From: Algorimicrobium sp002414705
GTDB lineage: Bacteria > Bacteroidota > Bacteroidia > Flavobacteriales > Flavobacteriaceae
Length of the DNA stretch: 36,459 nt
Direction: 5' to 3'
Assembly: GCA_963972425.1 (NCBI GenBank)
Contig: CAXAUF010000028.1
Coordinates: forward strand, 1 to 36,459
The notes under the pieces are model-generated. The model saw nothing but the letters and a program-made list of their open reading frames with translations, did not search any database and was not told where the DNA came from. Numbering within the stretch: position 1 is the first letter of the stretch; each line of letters starts with the position of its first letter. A program made the translations under genes and the position numbers. Below are positions 1 through 9,270 of the stretch, piece after piece.

Positions 1-3000
1 ACAAGAAAAGATACCATTCAAGGCTTTAATTTTCAGTTTATAATTGATGCTTTTGCCAGTACAGATACCACAACTGTAAAAACCGATACCACATCAGCAC
101 CTTTAAATATCATTCTTGGAAATCTTCGTTTTAAAGATTTTGATGTGGTTTATAACGATGCAGTTACAGGAATTGACAGTCGTTTTAAAATTGGCAAATT
201 GCTTGCAGATATGGATAAAACCGATTTGGAAACTATGACGTTTCATGCTTCGGAATTAGAATTAACCGATAGTCAAATTAAACTGTATCAAACACCAATT
301 TCAGATACTACAGAAACAGAAGCAACAATGTTACCGCTTTTAACTGTTGATGAATTAAAACTAAAAAATGTATTTGCAGATTATAAAAGCGAAGCAGATA
401 ATATAGCTGTAATTGCAAATATTTCAGATTTTTATGCCGAATTACCACATATTGATTTAACCAATCAGATTTTTGAAATAGATGAAATACTACTCGAAAA
501 TTCATCCATAACACTTCATTCTAATACATCCAATTTTGAAAATTCAACGTCCAATACGCAACCGTTTCAATGGCCAGAATTACAATTCGTTATTGGCGAA
601 ATAGATTTAAAAAACAATAATTTTAACTACTTCGTGAATAATGAAAAAGGCAAAAAAGGTGTTTTTAATACCCAAGCCATCCAATTAACTAACTTAACGC
701 TGAATGCAGAGGATATACTGCTAAAAGATAAAATAGCCGAGTTACATTTAAACGACGCATCATTTCAAGAAATTTCAGGAATAGATTTAAAAAATCTACA
801 ATTTAACCTCAATGCTTCCGATAAGAACCTCAACGTATCAGATTTAAATATAGCATTAAACAAGAACACTTTAGTAGGGAATTTACAGTTGGACTATCCC
901 TCTTTAGCCAATTTAATTCAAGTCCCAGAGCTGTCTATAGTAGCTTTAAACATACCTAAATTTAAAATAGCACTTCAGGATTTGTTTTTAATTCAACCCG
1001 ATTTAAAAGAAAATGAATATTTAAAAACGTTCAGTACAAATCCCATTACTGGAACCATAAAAGCCAATGGCTACTTATCCGATATTAACCTATCAAAAAT
1101 GATAGTTAATTGGAGTAACACTAAAATTTCAGCTAACGGAACTATTCAAAACGTTACCAATCCAGATTCATTAGCGTTTAATATTCCAACTTTTTCAGCA
1201 ATTACCAAACGGTCTGATATTATAAAGTTTATTGAAGAAGATAGTTTAGGAATCAGTCTTCCAAAAGATGTCAAATTAACAGGAAACGCAACAGGAAATT
1301 TAAACGACATATCCACTAAAACCAAGTTAACAACCACGCAAGGATTAGCAACAGTTGAAGGTTTTTTGAAATATGGCAAAACATTGGAATTTAATGCAGA
1401 TTTAGCCATTGAAGAATACAAGCTAAATGAATTGTTAAAAAACGAACAATTAGGTGCTTTAAGTTTGAATATAAAAGCCAACGGAAAAGGGGATAATATT
1501 AATAATTTAGATGCTAAATTAAACGCTACCGTTTCCAGTTTTACATATAATAATTACGATATTAATGATCTAAAATTAGTAGGTGATATTAAAAATGGAA
1601 CAGGGAATATGACATCCAAGTATAAAGATAGAAATCTAAATGCAACCCTAAATGCAACCGTTATTTTAGATTCTATTTCACCTGAAGCTACAGCCGAATT
1701 AGATATTATTGGAGCCGATTTACAAGCCCTTGGACTTATGGATCGGAACATAAAAACCGGTATGAAAATATATGCCGATTTTAAAGGCAACAGTACTAAT
1801 TTTGATTTAGCAACTATTGTAGACGAAGGTATTTTTGTATATGATGACAAGAGTTATTTATTGGGTAAATTAAATGCTTTAGCGCATGTTAGAAACGATA
1901 CCACATCTGTTTCAATAAATAATAAAATGTTAGATTTCCTATTGAAATCCAATGCAGACCCAAAAACTTGGTCAACAGCTTTAAAACGCCATGTATTGAG
2001 CTATTTTTATCGGGATGAGGTTATTTCGGACAGTATTGAAAATCCTATTAATTTAAAATTACGAGCAAAAATTAGCCAATCACCTATCTTAAATGAAGTG
2101 TTTTTAGTTCATGTAAAAGATTTAGATACCATTGATATTGCGGTAGATTTTGCTGAATCTGAACGTAAACTTAAAGCCAATATAACTGCACCTCATATTA
2201 ATTATAGTGATTATGAGTTGGATAGTTTAGCATTTTCAATGGATACGGATTTGGAGAAATTCAATTTCAATTTAGGCTTTAATGAAATTATTGCAGGCCC
2301 TTTAAATATTCAAAAAACAGTTATTACAGGAAATCAAACTAATAATGAGCTATCCTTGGATTTTACAGCGTTTCATGACCAAGAAATCATGGTTCAAATT
2401 TTTAGTAAAATAACGGGAACCAGTGAAGAATTAAGGTTTCATGTCCAGCCAGAAGATTTAATTTTAAACAAAACATCTTGGCATATTCCAGATGCTAATG
2501 AGGTACTTATTTATGATAAAAAACTCGTATTTAATGATTTTAAGGTAAGCAAAGGCAATCAATCTATTGAAATAACAGATGCGCTTCCAAATGTGTCTAA
2601 AGACCATATTGCTATTGATTTCAAGAATTTTAAATTAAGTGAATTTTTAAGCTATTTTAATCCGGATGATAAAATAGCTACCGGAAATTTAAATGGTCAT
2701 TTTATTCTTGAAGAACCCTTTGAAGACACTGGAATTGTAGCGGATTTAGACATTTCTCAATTACAACTTATGAATGTTAATTTAGGGACTTTTAAAGTTG
2801 ATGCTAAATCGCTAAATAATGATAGTTATGATTTTAATGCAACCATGAATGGCGGCGAAATAGATTTGAATTTAAAAGGCGATTATATAGCAAGTCAATC
2901 TGGTGCAAAATTAGACCTTAATTTGGATATTAATCGTTTTAATATGGCAGCTTTAACCGGATTCTCTCAAGGAGAAATTACCGAAACAGCTGGTAGCTTT

Positions 3001-4689
3001 TCTGGAAAATTTAAATTAAATGGCACAACCAACGAGCCAATATATAGTGGTCAAATAGAATTTAATGATGCCAATTTTAAAGTGGCTATGTTTAATTCTG
3101 CTTTTACGTTAAAAGATGATATTTTAAATGTGGACAATTCAGGTTTATCTATGGATAATTTTATTATTCGGGACGTTAATGATAATACCTTTAATATATC
3201 TGGAACTATTGGCACCAAATCCTTTGTAAACCCAACGTTTAATTTACAAGTTAATGCCAACGATTTTCAAGTGTTAAATGCCACAAAAGAAGATAATGAT
3301 TTTTTATATGGTCAAGCCAGTTTTAATGGAAGCGCTAAAATAACTGGCGATTTACAAGTGCCAAAAATAAATATGGATATGACGGTAAGTTCAGATACCA
3401 ATATTACCTATGTGCTGCCATCTGCAACTGTAAATGTTGAAGAGCGCGATGGAGTTGTTGTTTTTGTAAATCGCGAAAATCCAGATGCTATTTTAACAAG
3501 AACTAAAGAAAAAACAGCCACTTTAAAAGGCTTTGATATTTCTGCACTTTTAAAAATTGGTAAAGAAGCAACGATAACTATTATTTTAGACGAAGAAACT
3601 GGCGATAATTTTAAAGTGTCTGGTGAAGGTGATTTTAATATGACCATGAACCCAAATGGTAATTTAAAACTCTCCGGAGTATATGAAGTCTCTTCAGGTC
3701 ATTATGAACTGAATTTGTATAAAATTGTAAACCGAAAATTTAACCTAGTTCCTGGTAGTCGTGTTACGTGGTCTGGCGATCCGTTTGATGCTAAATTAGA
3801 TGTTAAAGCAGTTTATAACGTAGAAACATCAGCCTCATCTTTAATGGCTCCCGTATATTCTGGAAGCGATCCAGCTTTTAAGGGGAAATTCCGACAAGTG
3901 TTACCGTTTTTAGTGTACTTAAATATTGATGGGCAACTTCTGGAACCTGAAATAGCCTTTAATTTAGATATGCCAGAAGAGAAACAAGGCGCTGTTAGTG
4001 GACAAGTTTATGGTAGGATTCAGCAATTAAATAATCAAGAAGATGAATTAAACCGTCAAGTTTTTTCACTTTTGGTTTTAAATCGTTTTTATCCAGATCC
4101 AGGAAGCGATGGTAGTTCAGGAGGAGTAGCATCCATAGCGCGCGATAATTTAAATGATGCTGTAGCCGATCAACTTAATATGTTTTCCGATAAATTATTA
4201 GGAAATTCTGGTTTTGAACTCGATTTCGGACTTAATAGTTACACAGATTATCAGGGCACATCACCACAACAGCGCACACAATTGGATATTGCTGCACAGA
4301 AAAAATTGTTTGACGACCGTTTAATTGTTCGTGTTGGTAGCGAAGTAGATATTGAAGGAAGCAGCTCTACAGGCGAAGAAACACCTATAATTGGTAATGT
4401 TAGTATTGAGTATCTACTTACCGAAAGCGGACGTTACAGATTAAAAGGTTTTAGTAGAAACGAATTTGAAAACGTGATTGATGGACAAACCGTTGTTAGC
4501 GGAATTGCCTTAATTTTCACCCAAGAATTCAATAAGTATAACGAACTTTGGGATGCCTTGTTTAAATCGGAAACCGAAAAAGAAAAAGCAGAAAAAGCTA
4601 AAAAAGAGGCAGAAAAGGAAGCTGCTAAAGAGAAAATGAAGAAAAAAGAAGCCGCTACTAATAAAAGTATAGAAGAAAAAAAGGGTTAA
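1..4689 (+). CDS. tamB: TamB-family translocation/assembly module protein (5' partial)
   Basis: The frame is open from base 1, so the true start and the N-terminal membrane anchor lie upstream; 1562 residues are visible. The product is a huge, low-complexity beta-rich protein with alternating hydrophobic/polar repeats (AsmA/TamB-like), followed by the conserved C-terminal TamB domain (DUF490), roughly the last 450 residues before the tail, with segments such as SGVYEVSSGHYELNL and VFSLLVLNRFYPDP. TamB spans the periplasm and is thought to form a hydrophobic groove for lipid transport or to assist outer-membrane protein insertion. The last 40 or so residues are almost entirely Lys, Glu and Ala (predicted charged helix), beyond the usual end of the domain. 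The next gene, 27 bp downstream, encodes the outer-membrane Omp85 partner, which supports the call. Confidence in the family is high; the exact role in Bacteroidota is inferred. Confidence 0.93.
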   Translation, partial: TRKDTIQGFNFQFIIDAFASTDTTTVKTDTTSAPLNIILGNLRFKDFDVVYNDAVTGIDSRFKIGKLLADMDKTDLETMTFHASELELTDSQIKLYQTPISDTTETEATMLPLLTVDELKLKNVFADYKSEADNIAVIANISDFYAELPHIDLTNQIFEIDEILLENSSITLHSNTSNFENSTSNTQPFQWPELQFVIGEIDLKNNNFNYFVNNEKGKKGVFNTQAIQLTNLTLNAEDILLKDKIAELHLNDASFQEISGIDLKNLQFNLNASDKNLNVSDLNIALNKNTLVGNLQLDYPSLANLIQVPELSIVALNIPKFKIALQDLFLIQPDLKENEYLKTFSTNPITGTIKANGYLSDINLSKMIVNWSNTKISANGTIQNVTNPDSLAFNIPTFSAITKRSDIIKFIEEDSLGISLPKDVKLTGNATGNLNDISTKTKLTTTQGLATVEGFLKYGKTLEFNADLAIEEYKLNELLKNEQLGALSLNIKANGKGDNINNLDAKLNATVSSFTYNNYDINDLKLVGDIKNGTGNMTSKYKDRNLNATLNATVILDSISPEATAELDIIGADLQALGLMDRNIKTGMKIYADFKGNSTNFDLATIVDEGIFVYDDKSYLLGKLNALAHVRNDTTSVSINNKMLDFLLKSNADPKTWSTALKRHVLSYFYRDEVISDSIENPINLKLRAKISQSPILNEVFLVHVKDLDTIDIAVDFAESERKLKANITAPHINYSDYELDSLAFSMDTDLEKFNFNLGFNEIIAGPLNIQKTVITGNQTNNELSLDFTAFHDQEIMVQIFSKITGTSEELRFHVQPEDLILNKTSWHIPDANEVLIYDKKLVFNDFKVSKGNQSIEITDALPNVSKDHIAIDFKNFKLSEFLSYFNPDDKIATGNLNGHFILEEPFEDTGIVADLDISQLQLMNVNLGTFKVDAKSLNNDSYDFNATMNGGEIDLNLKGDYIASQSGAKLDLNLDINRFNMAALTGFSQGEITETAGSFSGKFKLNGTTNEPIYSGQIEFNDANFKVAMFNSAFTLKDDILNVDNSGLSMDNFIIRDVNDNTFNISGTIGTKSFVNPTFNLQVNANDFQVLNATKEDNDFLYGQASFNGSAKITGDLQVPKINMDMTVSSDTNITYVLPSATVNVEERDGVVVFVNRENPDAILTRTKEKTATLKGFDISALLKIGKEATITIILDEETGDNFKVSGEGDFNMTMNPNGNLKLSGVYEVSSGHYELNLYKIVNRKFNLVPGSRVTWSGDPFDAKLDVKAVYNVETSASSLMAPVYSGSDPAFKGKFRQVLPFLVYLNIDGQLLEPEIAFNLDMPEEKQGAVSGQVYGRIQQLNNQEDELNRQVFSLLVLNRFYPDPGSDGSSGGVASIARDNLNDAVADQLNMFSDKLLGNSGFELDFGLNSYTDYQGTSPQQRTQLDIAAQKKLFDDRLIVRVGSEVDIEGSSSTGEETPIIGNVSIEYLLTESGRYRLKGFSRNEFENVIDGQTVVSGIALIFTQEFNKYNELWDALFKSETEKEKAEKAKKEAEKEAAKEKMKKKEAATNKSIEEKKG

Positions 4690-4716
4690 AAAGCACGCTA
4701 AAGACATTAATTTAAA

Positions 4717-6999
4717 GTGAAAGCAAATCAAACATTCAAACAATTATGTGTCCTAATGTGCATTGGGGTTTTCTACTCATGTAGTATAACGAAACAAATT
4801 CCCAAAGATGAACGTTTGTACACAGGTGCGACTATTACCATTGAATCTGATAGCATTATTAGAAATGAAACGGGTTTAAAATCTGAATTAGAATCAGTTT
4901 TACGACCTGAACCAAATTCTACGTTTTTAGGAATGCACCTAGGCTTGTACTATTATTATAAGAACCAAAAAGAAAAACCAGGTTTTATTAACCGATGGCT
5001 CTACAAACAATTAGGTGAAGAGCCAGTTTATCAGTCAGATGTGGAAACCTATGAGGTAGAAGATTTAGTATTAAACAGATTAGAAAATAGAGGTTTTTAC
5101 TATAGTCGAGTCTCTTCTGCTTTTACAGAAACTGAAAATAAAGCGGCTTTAAAATATACTATTACGGTTCCAAAGCCATACCGAATGGCAGGATATAAAA
5201 TGGATTCTATGCCAAGCAGTATTCATGAAACCATGAAGCAATTAGTTTCAGAATCGCCATTTGTTAACGGTATGCGTTTTGATTTAAGTAGTATGAAAAT
5301 GGAGCGCAAACGAATAGATGATGCCCTTAAGCAAAAAGGGTATTACAATTTTAATGACAATTTTTTAATTTTTGAAGCAGATACCAATCAATATAATAAT
5401 AAAAGTTTCGATTTATTTTTGAAATTAAAAAACGAAGTGCCTAAAAAAAGTTTAATTCCCTATAAAATTTCAAAAGTCAATGTGTATCCAAATTACGAAG
5501 TTTCAGATTCGGTTGCTTTGACACCAGCGCGCTTTAATGAAAAGATTTTTATTCAAAAAGAAACATTTTTCCAGCCTAAATATTTAGATCCTTACATTGT
5601 TTTGGAAGAAGGCGATTATTACAATCCAGATAATTCACGAAACACAGCTAGACGACTTTCCACCATTGGTGCCTATAAATACGTTAACATTGAATATAAA
5701 GAATTAGATTCCTTGGAAGGTGATAACACCGGACTTTTAGAAGCTAACATCTATTTGTCGCCATTAAATAAACGCGCTTTAAGGGCCGAACTTCAAGTGG
5801 TAACAAAATCCAATAGTTTTGCTGGTCCAGCTTTAACGGTAACCTTAAGTAATCGTAATTTATTTGGAGGTGGCGAAACGTTTAATATTACACCCAAAAT
5901 AGGATACGAAAAGCAATTGGGTGGTAGTCAGAATTCGGGAAATAGTAGCTTGGAATTAGGGTTACAAAATGAGCTTATTTTCCCAAGAGTTCTGTTTCCT
6001 GTAAAAATTAACGATGACTTTTTTAAGTACTCCATTCCAAAAACAAAAACATCTTTAAGTATTGATTATTTGGATCGTAGTGATTTGTATACCTTGTTGT
6101 CAGGAACCGCACTTTTTGGATACACTTGGGATGCCAATAGGTATGTAACACATGAATTTTATCCTTTGTCTTTAAACTATACTGAACTTTTTGATACCAC
6201 ACCAGAATTTGAAGACATCTTGGATAATGATCCTTTTTTAAGAACCAGTTTTGAACAACAATTTATTGCAGGTTTAACCTATTCATTTACTTATAATGAA
6301 ATGGTTAATACACAAAAAAAGCATCAACTTTATTTTAATTTCACGTTTGATGTTGCTGGAAATACCGTTAGTTTATTTGGTAAAGACCAAGAGCAAGATA
6401 ATCCTAAAACTTTTTTAGGGTTTGAATATGCGCAATATGCTAAAGCGGATATTGATTTTCATTATCATTATAATTTTAAAAAAGAACAAGTAATTGCAGC
6501 CAGACTCTTTGGTGGTTATGGTTTGGCCTATGGAAACTCGGACGTTATCCCTTTTGTAAAACAGTATTACTCTGGAGGTCCATACAGTGTGCGTGCATTC
6601 AACATTAGATCTTTAGGACCTGGAACATATAATCAAGAAACAGATGGTACAAATAGCGATGATTTTTTTGATAAAACAGGAAATATAAGACTAGAAGCCA
6701 ATCTAGAATATCGATTTCCAATTGTATCTTTTTTAAAAGGAGCGGTTTTTGCGGATGCAGGAAATATCTGGAATTCTAAAGAAAACCCTGTTTACAGTGG
6801 AAAAGATAAATTTGGTAGTGACTTTTTAAGCGAATTAGGTATGGGAGCAGGAATAGGTTTACGTGTGGATATTCAAAGTTTTGTAATCCGTTTTGATTTG
6901 GCAGCACCTTTCCACGATCCAGCGTTACCAAAAGGCGAGCGTTTTAATTTTGATGTAAGTTCACCTGTTTTAAATTTTGCCATTGGTTATCCGTTTTAA
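4717..6999 (+). CDS. tamL: TamL-type Omp85/BamA-family outer-membrane lipoprotein
   Basis: This 760-residue protein starts at a GTG codon 27 bp after tamB, so the two are probably co-transcribed. Its N-terminus is a lipoprotein signal with lipobox FYSC (lipidated Cys22), unlike proteobacterial TamA, which is not a lipoprotein; Bacteroidota lipoprotein homologues are called TamL. POTRA-like repeats follow (about residues 30-340, e.g. EDLVLNRLENRGFYYSRV). The C-terminal half is a 16-strand Omp85 barrel with GGETFNITPKIGYEKQ, the conserved SGGPYSVRAFNIRSLGPG lid-lock-like motif and the terminal strand NFDVSSPVLNFAIGYPF ending in Phe. Expected role: outer-membrane partner of TamB. The family call is firm; the gene name follows current usage for this tandem arrangement. 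Confidence 0.92.
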   Translation: MKANQTFKQLCVLMCIGVFYSCSITKQIPKDERLYTGATITIESDSIIRNETGLKSELESVLRPEPNSTFLGMHLGLYYYYKNQKEKPGFINRWLYKQLGEEPVYQSDVETYEVEDLVLNRLENRGFYYSRVSSAFTETENKAALKYTITVPKPYRMAGYKMDSMPSSIHETMKQLVSESPFVNGMRFDLSSMKMERKRIDDALKQKGYYNFNDNFLIFEADTNQYNNKSFDLFLKLKNEVPKKSLIPYKISKVNVYPNYEVSDSVALTPARFNEKIFIQKETFFQPKYLDPYIVLEEGDYYNPDNSRNTARRLSTIGAYKYVNIEYKELDSLEGDNTGLLEANIYLSPLNKRALRAELQVVTKSNSFAGPALTVTLSNRNLFGGGETFNITPKIGYEKQLGGSQNSGNSSLELGLQNELIFPRVLFPVKINDDFFKYSIPKTKTSLSIDYLDRSDLYTLLSGTALFGYTWDANRYVTHEFYPLSLNYTELFDTTPEFEDILDNDPFLRTSFEQQFIAGLTYSFTYNEMVNTQKKHQLYFNFTFDVAGNTVSLFGKDQEQDNPKTFLGFEYAQYAKADIDFHYHYNFKKEQVIAARLFGGYGLAYGNSDVIPFVKQYYSGGPYSVRAFNIRSLGPGTYNQETDGTNSDDFFDKTGNIRLEANLEYRFPIVSFLKGAVFADAGNIWNSKENPVYSGKDKFGSDFLSELGMGAGIGLRVDIQSFVIRFDLAAPFHDPALPKGERFNFDVSSPVLNFAIGYPF

Positions 7000-7122
7000 A
7001 GTGTGAAATTTAAATTCGTTTTTTAGAAATAATAACAAATTACTACCTTCTGTTTGTATTGAATTTATTCACCTAATTCTTAATATTAACTCAATATTCA
7101 ATTTCTATTACCGTATAAAAAC

Positions 7123-7130
7123 TATATTTG
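7123..7130 (+). promoter_or_regulatory. Bacteroidota -7 element (TAnnTTTG)
   Basis: TATATTTG matches the Bacteroidota sigma-ABfr -7 consensus TAnnTTTG and lies 47 bp upstream of the ATG at 7178. No clear -33 TTTG is seen at the usual 18-20 bp spacing, so the call is tentative. If functional, it drives transcription of the chimeric remnant. Confidence 0.35.
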
Positions 7131-7177
7131 TAATGCAGGCTATATTTTAATTTATAAGGTTGATTTAAAATTTAATA

Positions 7178-8160
7178 ATGAGGTACTGTTTTATAGACAT
7201 TTGTAAATATACAGTTTTAATTATTTTACTGGTTACTCTAGCAAATCCAGTACAAGTACTTGCGCAAAAAAGTGATTTAATACTTAAAGCACAAGAACTC
7301 CTCTATTCTAATCCTGATGAAGCCATTAAAATTGGCGAACATATTTTAAAAACGACATCCAATTCTTTACAAAAACCAGGTCCAAACCTATTATTTCCTC
7401 ATTAGATGGAACAAACACATTGTGTGTTGATTTTGACACCAATGTTTTACAGAATCAAGTAACTTTAGTCAGCGATATTCAAGGTGCTAATTATAATTAT
7501 TCTTGGTATTTGGATGGTGTTATTATTCCAGGCGCTATACAGGGTTCCTATGTTGTAAATACGGTATCTCCAGGATTATATACAGTATCGGTTATTGATA
7601 CAATGTCTACAGCCAATTGTACATCCGAAATGAGCGAGCCTTTTCAAGTTATTCAATCAGGTCAAGCCGTATTTGTAAGTGTTTCTCAATCTGGAACATT
7701 TGAACCCAACCCAAGTATAACAATAATTGTTGAGGGTTATGGCGATTATTGGTTTCAACTAGACAATGGTCCAATTTTAGACAATGGAGGGGTTTTCACA
7801 AACGTAAGCGGTGGTTTACATACCGTTAATGTGTACGATAGAAAAACTGAAAATCCATCGTGTGGTTTTATTACTATTGATGATATTCGAATTATTGATT
7901 ATCCTAAAGTATTTACACCCAATCAAGACGGATTTAATGATACATGGAATATTACAGCATTTAGCAACCAACCGGGAGCTCAAATAGATATTTTTGATCG
8001 GTACGGTAAATTATTAACAAGTATCAAACCATCTAGAGGTGGTTGGGATGGGACTTACAAAGGTAGTAACTTACCTTCAAGTGATTACTGGTTTGTGTTA
8101 ACATACCAAGAATCTGGACAGATACAACAATTTAGATCTCATTTTTCTTTAAAACGTTAA
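7178..8160 (+). pseudogene. Chimeric remnant: N-terminus of a signal-peptide/helical-repeat protein joined out of frame to a T9SS type B tail
   Basis: Two reading frames abut. The first (7178-7405, 75 codons) encodes a signal peptide ending near VLAQ, then a helical segment (SDLILKAQELLYSNPDEAIK) like the start of flavobacterial TPR-bearing sensor or regulator proteins. It stops soon after entering foreign-looking sequence. The second frame is shifted by one base and open from at least 7345; the recognisable unit starts near 7381 (SSLDGTNTLCVDFDTN), typical of repeat units in large T9SS type B surface proteins. It continues to 8160 with a complete gliding-motility-associated C-terminal sorting domain (VFTPNQDGFNDTWNI, FDRYGKLLTSI, GGWDGTYKG, YWFVLTY). 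The tail has no signal peptide of its own and no good start (only a TTG at 7420). A deletion joining two same-strand genes near 7370-7380 explains this best. An assembly collapse is the main alternative. Confidence 0.72.
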
Positions 8161-8263
8161 TATTTTTCAAATAAAATAGTATATTCATTCGTTTATATAA
8201 GATGATATAGTTTCAATAACTAACATCATAACAATTATTTAAAGGTACTTATCGAAAAAAAAT

Positions 8264-8293
8264 ATTGTTTTTTTTTAAAAAAACATATATTTG
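8264..8293 (+). promoter_or_regulatory. Candidate Bacteroidota promoter (TTG-N18-TATATTTG)
   Basis: TTG at 8265-8267 is separated by 18 bp from TATATTTG at 8286-8293, which fits the -33/-7 arrangement of Bacteroidota housekeeping promoters. It lies about 130 bp upstream of the small gene at 8422, in the A/T-tract-rich gap after the type B remnant. It could give a longer transcript of that gene or drive an unrecognised small RNA. Confidence 0.4.
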
Positions 8294-8384
8294 ATTCCTG
8301 TAAGATGTTGTTGGGATTAATACGTGTTAAATTACATTTCATCGAAGTTTTTTGCTTTTCGTGGATGTTTTTTAGCGATTTTAT

Positions 8385-8414
8385 TTTGTGATGCCACTTT
8401 TTTTTATACATTTA
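8385..8414 (+). promoter_or_regulatory. Promoter immediately before the Pro-rich microprotein
   Basis: TTTG at 8385-8388, an 18-bp spacer and TACATTTA at 8407-8414 match the -33 and -7 elements except for the last base. The ATG at 8422 is only 7 bp beyond the -7 box, so a transcript from this promoter would start at or within a few bases of the start codon and be nearly leaderless. Confidence 0.5.
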
Positions 8415-8421
8415 CCGTTGA

Positions 8422-8613
8422 ATGAAAATACAAAAGACTAAAATAGTTGCCTCAATCTTATTTTTATTAATAAGTTTTGTTTGTTTTTCACAAACAGGGC
8501 CACCACCTCCACAGCCACCACCTCCACCTGGTTTACCCATAGATGGCGGTATTTTTGTTGGATTAATTTCTGGACTATTCTATGGTATTTACAGATTATT
8601 TAGGGCTAAATAA
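8422..8613 (+). CDS. Pro-rich PID-CTERM-like small membrane protein
   Basis: This 63-residue protein has a signal peptide (MKIQKTKIVASILF, cleavage near FSQ), a polyproline stretch (GPPPPQPPPPPGLP), the short motif P-I-D-G-G, one transmembrane helix (IFVGLISGLFYGIYRLF) and a basic end (RAK). This tripartite layout, P-[IV]-D-x-G followed by a membrane helix and basic residues, is that of the small flavobacterial proteins annotated as having a PID-CTERM sorting tail, by analogy with PEP-CTERM/exosortase signals. No sorting enzyme is encoded in the window. The protein is almost nothing but signal peptide plus tail, so its function is unknown. It is convergent with ribE, with a 6-bp gap between the stop codons. 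Confidence 0.75.
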   Translation: MKIQKTKIVASILFLLISFVCFSQTGPPPPQPPPPPGLPIDGGIFVGLISGLFYGIYRLFRAK

Positions 8614-8630
8614 TACAGACTAATTATTTA
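8607..8630. terminator. AT-only inverted repeat across two convergent stop codons
   Basis: TAAATAAT (8607-8614) and ATTATTTA (8623-8630) form an 8-bp stem with an 8-nt loop covering the stops of the microprotein gene and ribE. It is symmetric and could act on both strands, but the stem has no G-C pairs, so strength is doubtful. Confidence 0.3.
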
Positions 8631-9210
8631 AGTCGAAAAGCTTCTTTACATACTTTCCGATAACATCGAATTCTAAATTTACTTTAGTTCCCTTTTTAAA
8701 AGTGCTAAAGTTTGTAAATTCATACGTGTAAGGAATAATAGCAACACTAAAACTATTTTTTAGAGAATTTATAACGGTTAAACTCACGCCATTAATAGTA
8801 ATAGATCCTTTTTCAATGGTTATATTATTGAGTTTGTCATCATATTCAAACGTAAAGATCCAACTGCCTGAAGCTTCTTCCACACCTGTACAAATTGCAG
8901 TCTGATCCACATGCCCTTGAACTATATGACCATCCAAACGCGCTCCTAATGTCATAGCACGTTCTAAATTAACTAAATCTCCCACTTTTAAATCAGAGAT
9001 ATTGGTCTTTTTTATAGTTTCATCAATAGCTGTAACGGTATAATTATCACCTTCAATTTTCACAACCGTTAAACAAACACCGTTATGAGCTACACTCTGA
9101 TCTATTTTTAATTCAGAAGTTATCTTGGAGTTAACCGTTATATGAAGATTTTGGTCTTCTTTTTCTAATTGTTGGATGCTGCCAATATCTTCTATGATGC
9201 CAGTAAACAT
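8620..9210 (-). CDS. ribE: Riboflavin synthase, alpha subunit
   Basis: This 196-residue protein is full length for riboflavin synthase, which dismutates two 6,7-dimethyl-8-ribityllumazine molecules to riboflavin plus a pyrimidinedione in the cytosol. It has the characteristic N-terminus MFTGIIEDIGSI and two tandem lumazine-binding barrels: the first contains HNGVCLTV and ends at GARLDGHIVQGHVD, and the second contains INGVSLTV. The start is fixed by the conserved MFTGI. It is transcribed divergently from pdxA across a 60-bp gap. The final residues (FDLNN) end just before the convergent microprotein gene. Nothing looks abnormal. Confidence 0.97.
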   Translation of the reverse strand: MFTGIIEDIGSIQQLEKEDQNLHITVNSKITSELKIDQSVAHNGVCLTVVKIEGDNYTVTAIDETIKKTNISDLKVGDLVNLERAMTLGARLDGHIVQGHVDQTAICTGVEEASGSWIFTFEYDDKLNNITIEKGSITINGVSLTVINSLKNSFSVAIIPYTYEFTNFSTFKKGTKVNLEFDVIGKYVKKLFDLNN

Positions 9211-9228
9211 AAGTATGGATTATTTAGT

Positions 9229-9236
9229 TAAATTTG
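9229..9236 (+). promoter_or_regulatory. Bacteroidota -7 element before pdxA
   Basis: TAAATTTG matches TAnnTTTG and sits 34 bp upstream of the pdxA ATG in the 60-bp divergent ribE-pdxA gap. No good -33 box is visible. On the opposite strand TAATTTTG at 9242-9249 could serve ribE, so the two promoters may be interleaved. Confidence 0.4.
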
Positions 9237-9270
9237 CAAAACAAAATTACAAACAAAAGTTAGTTAATTA

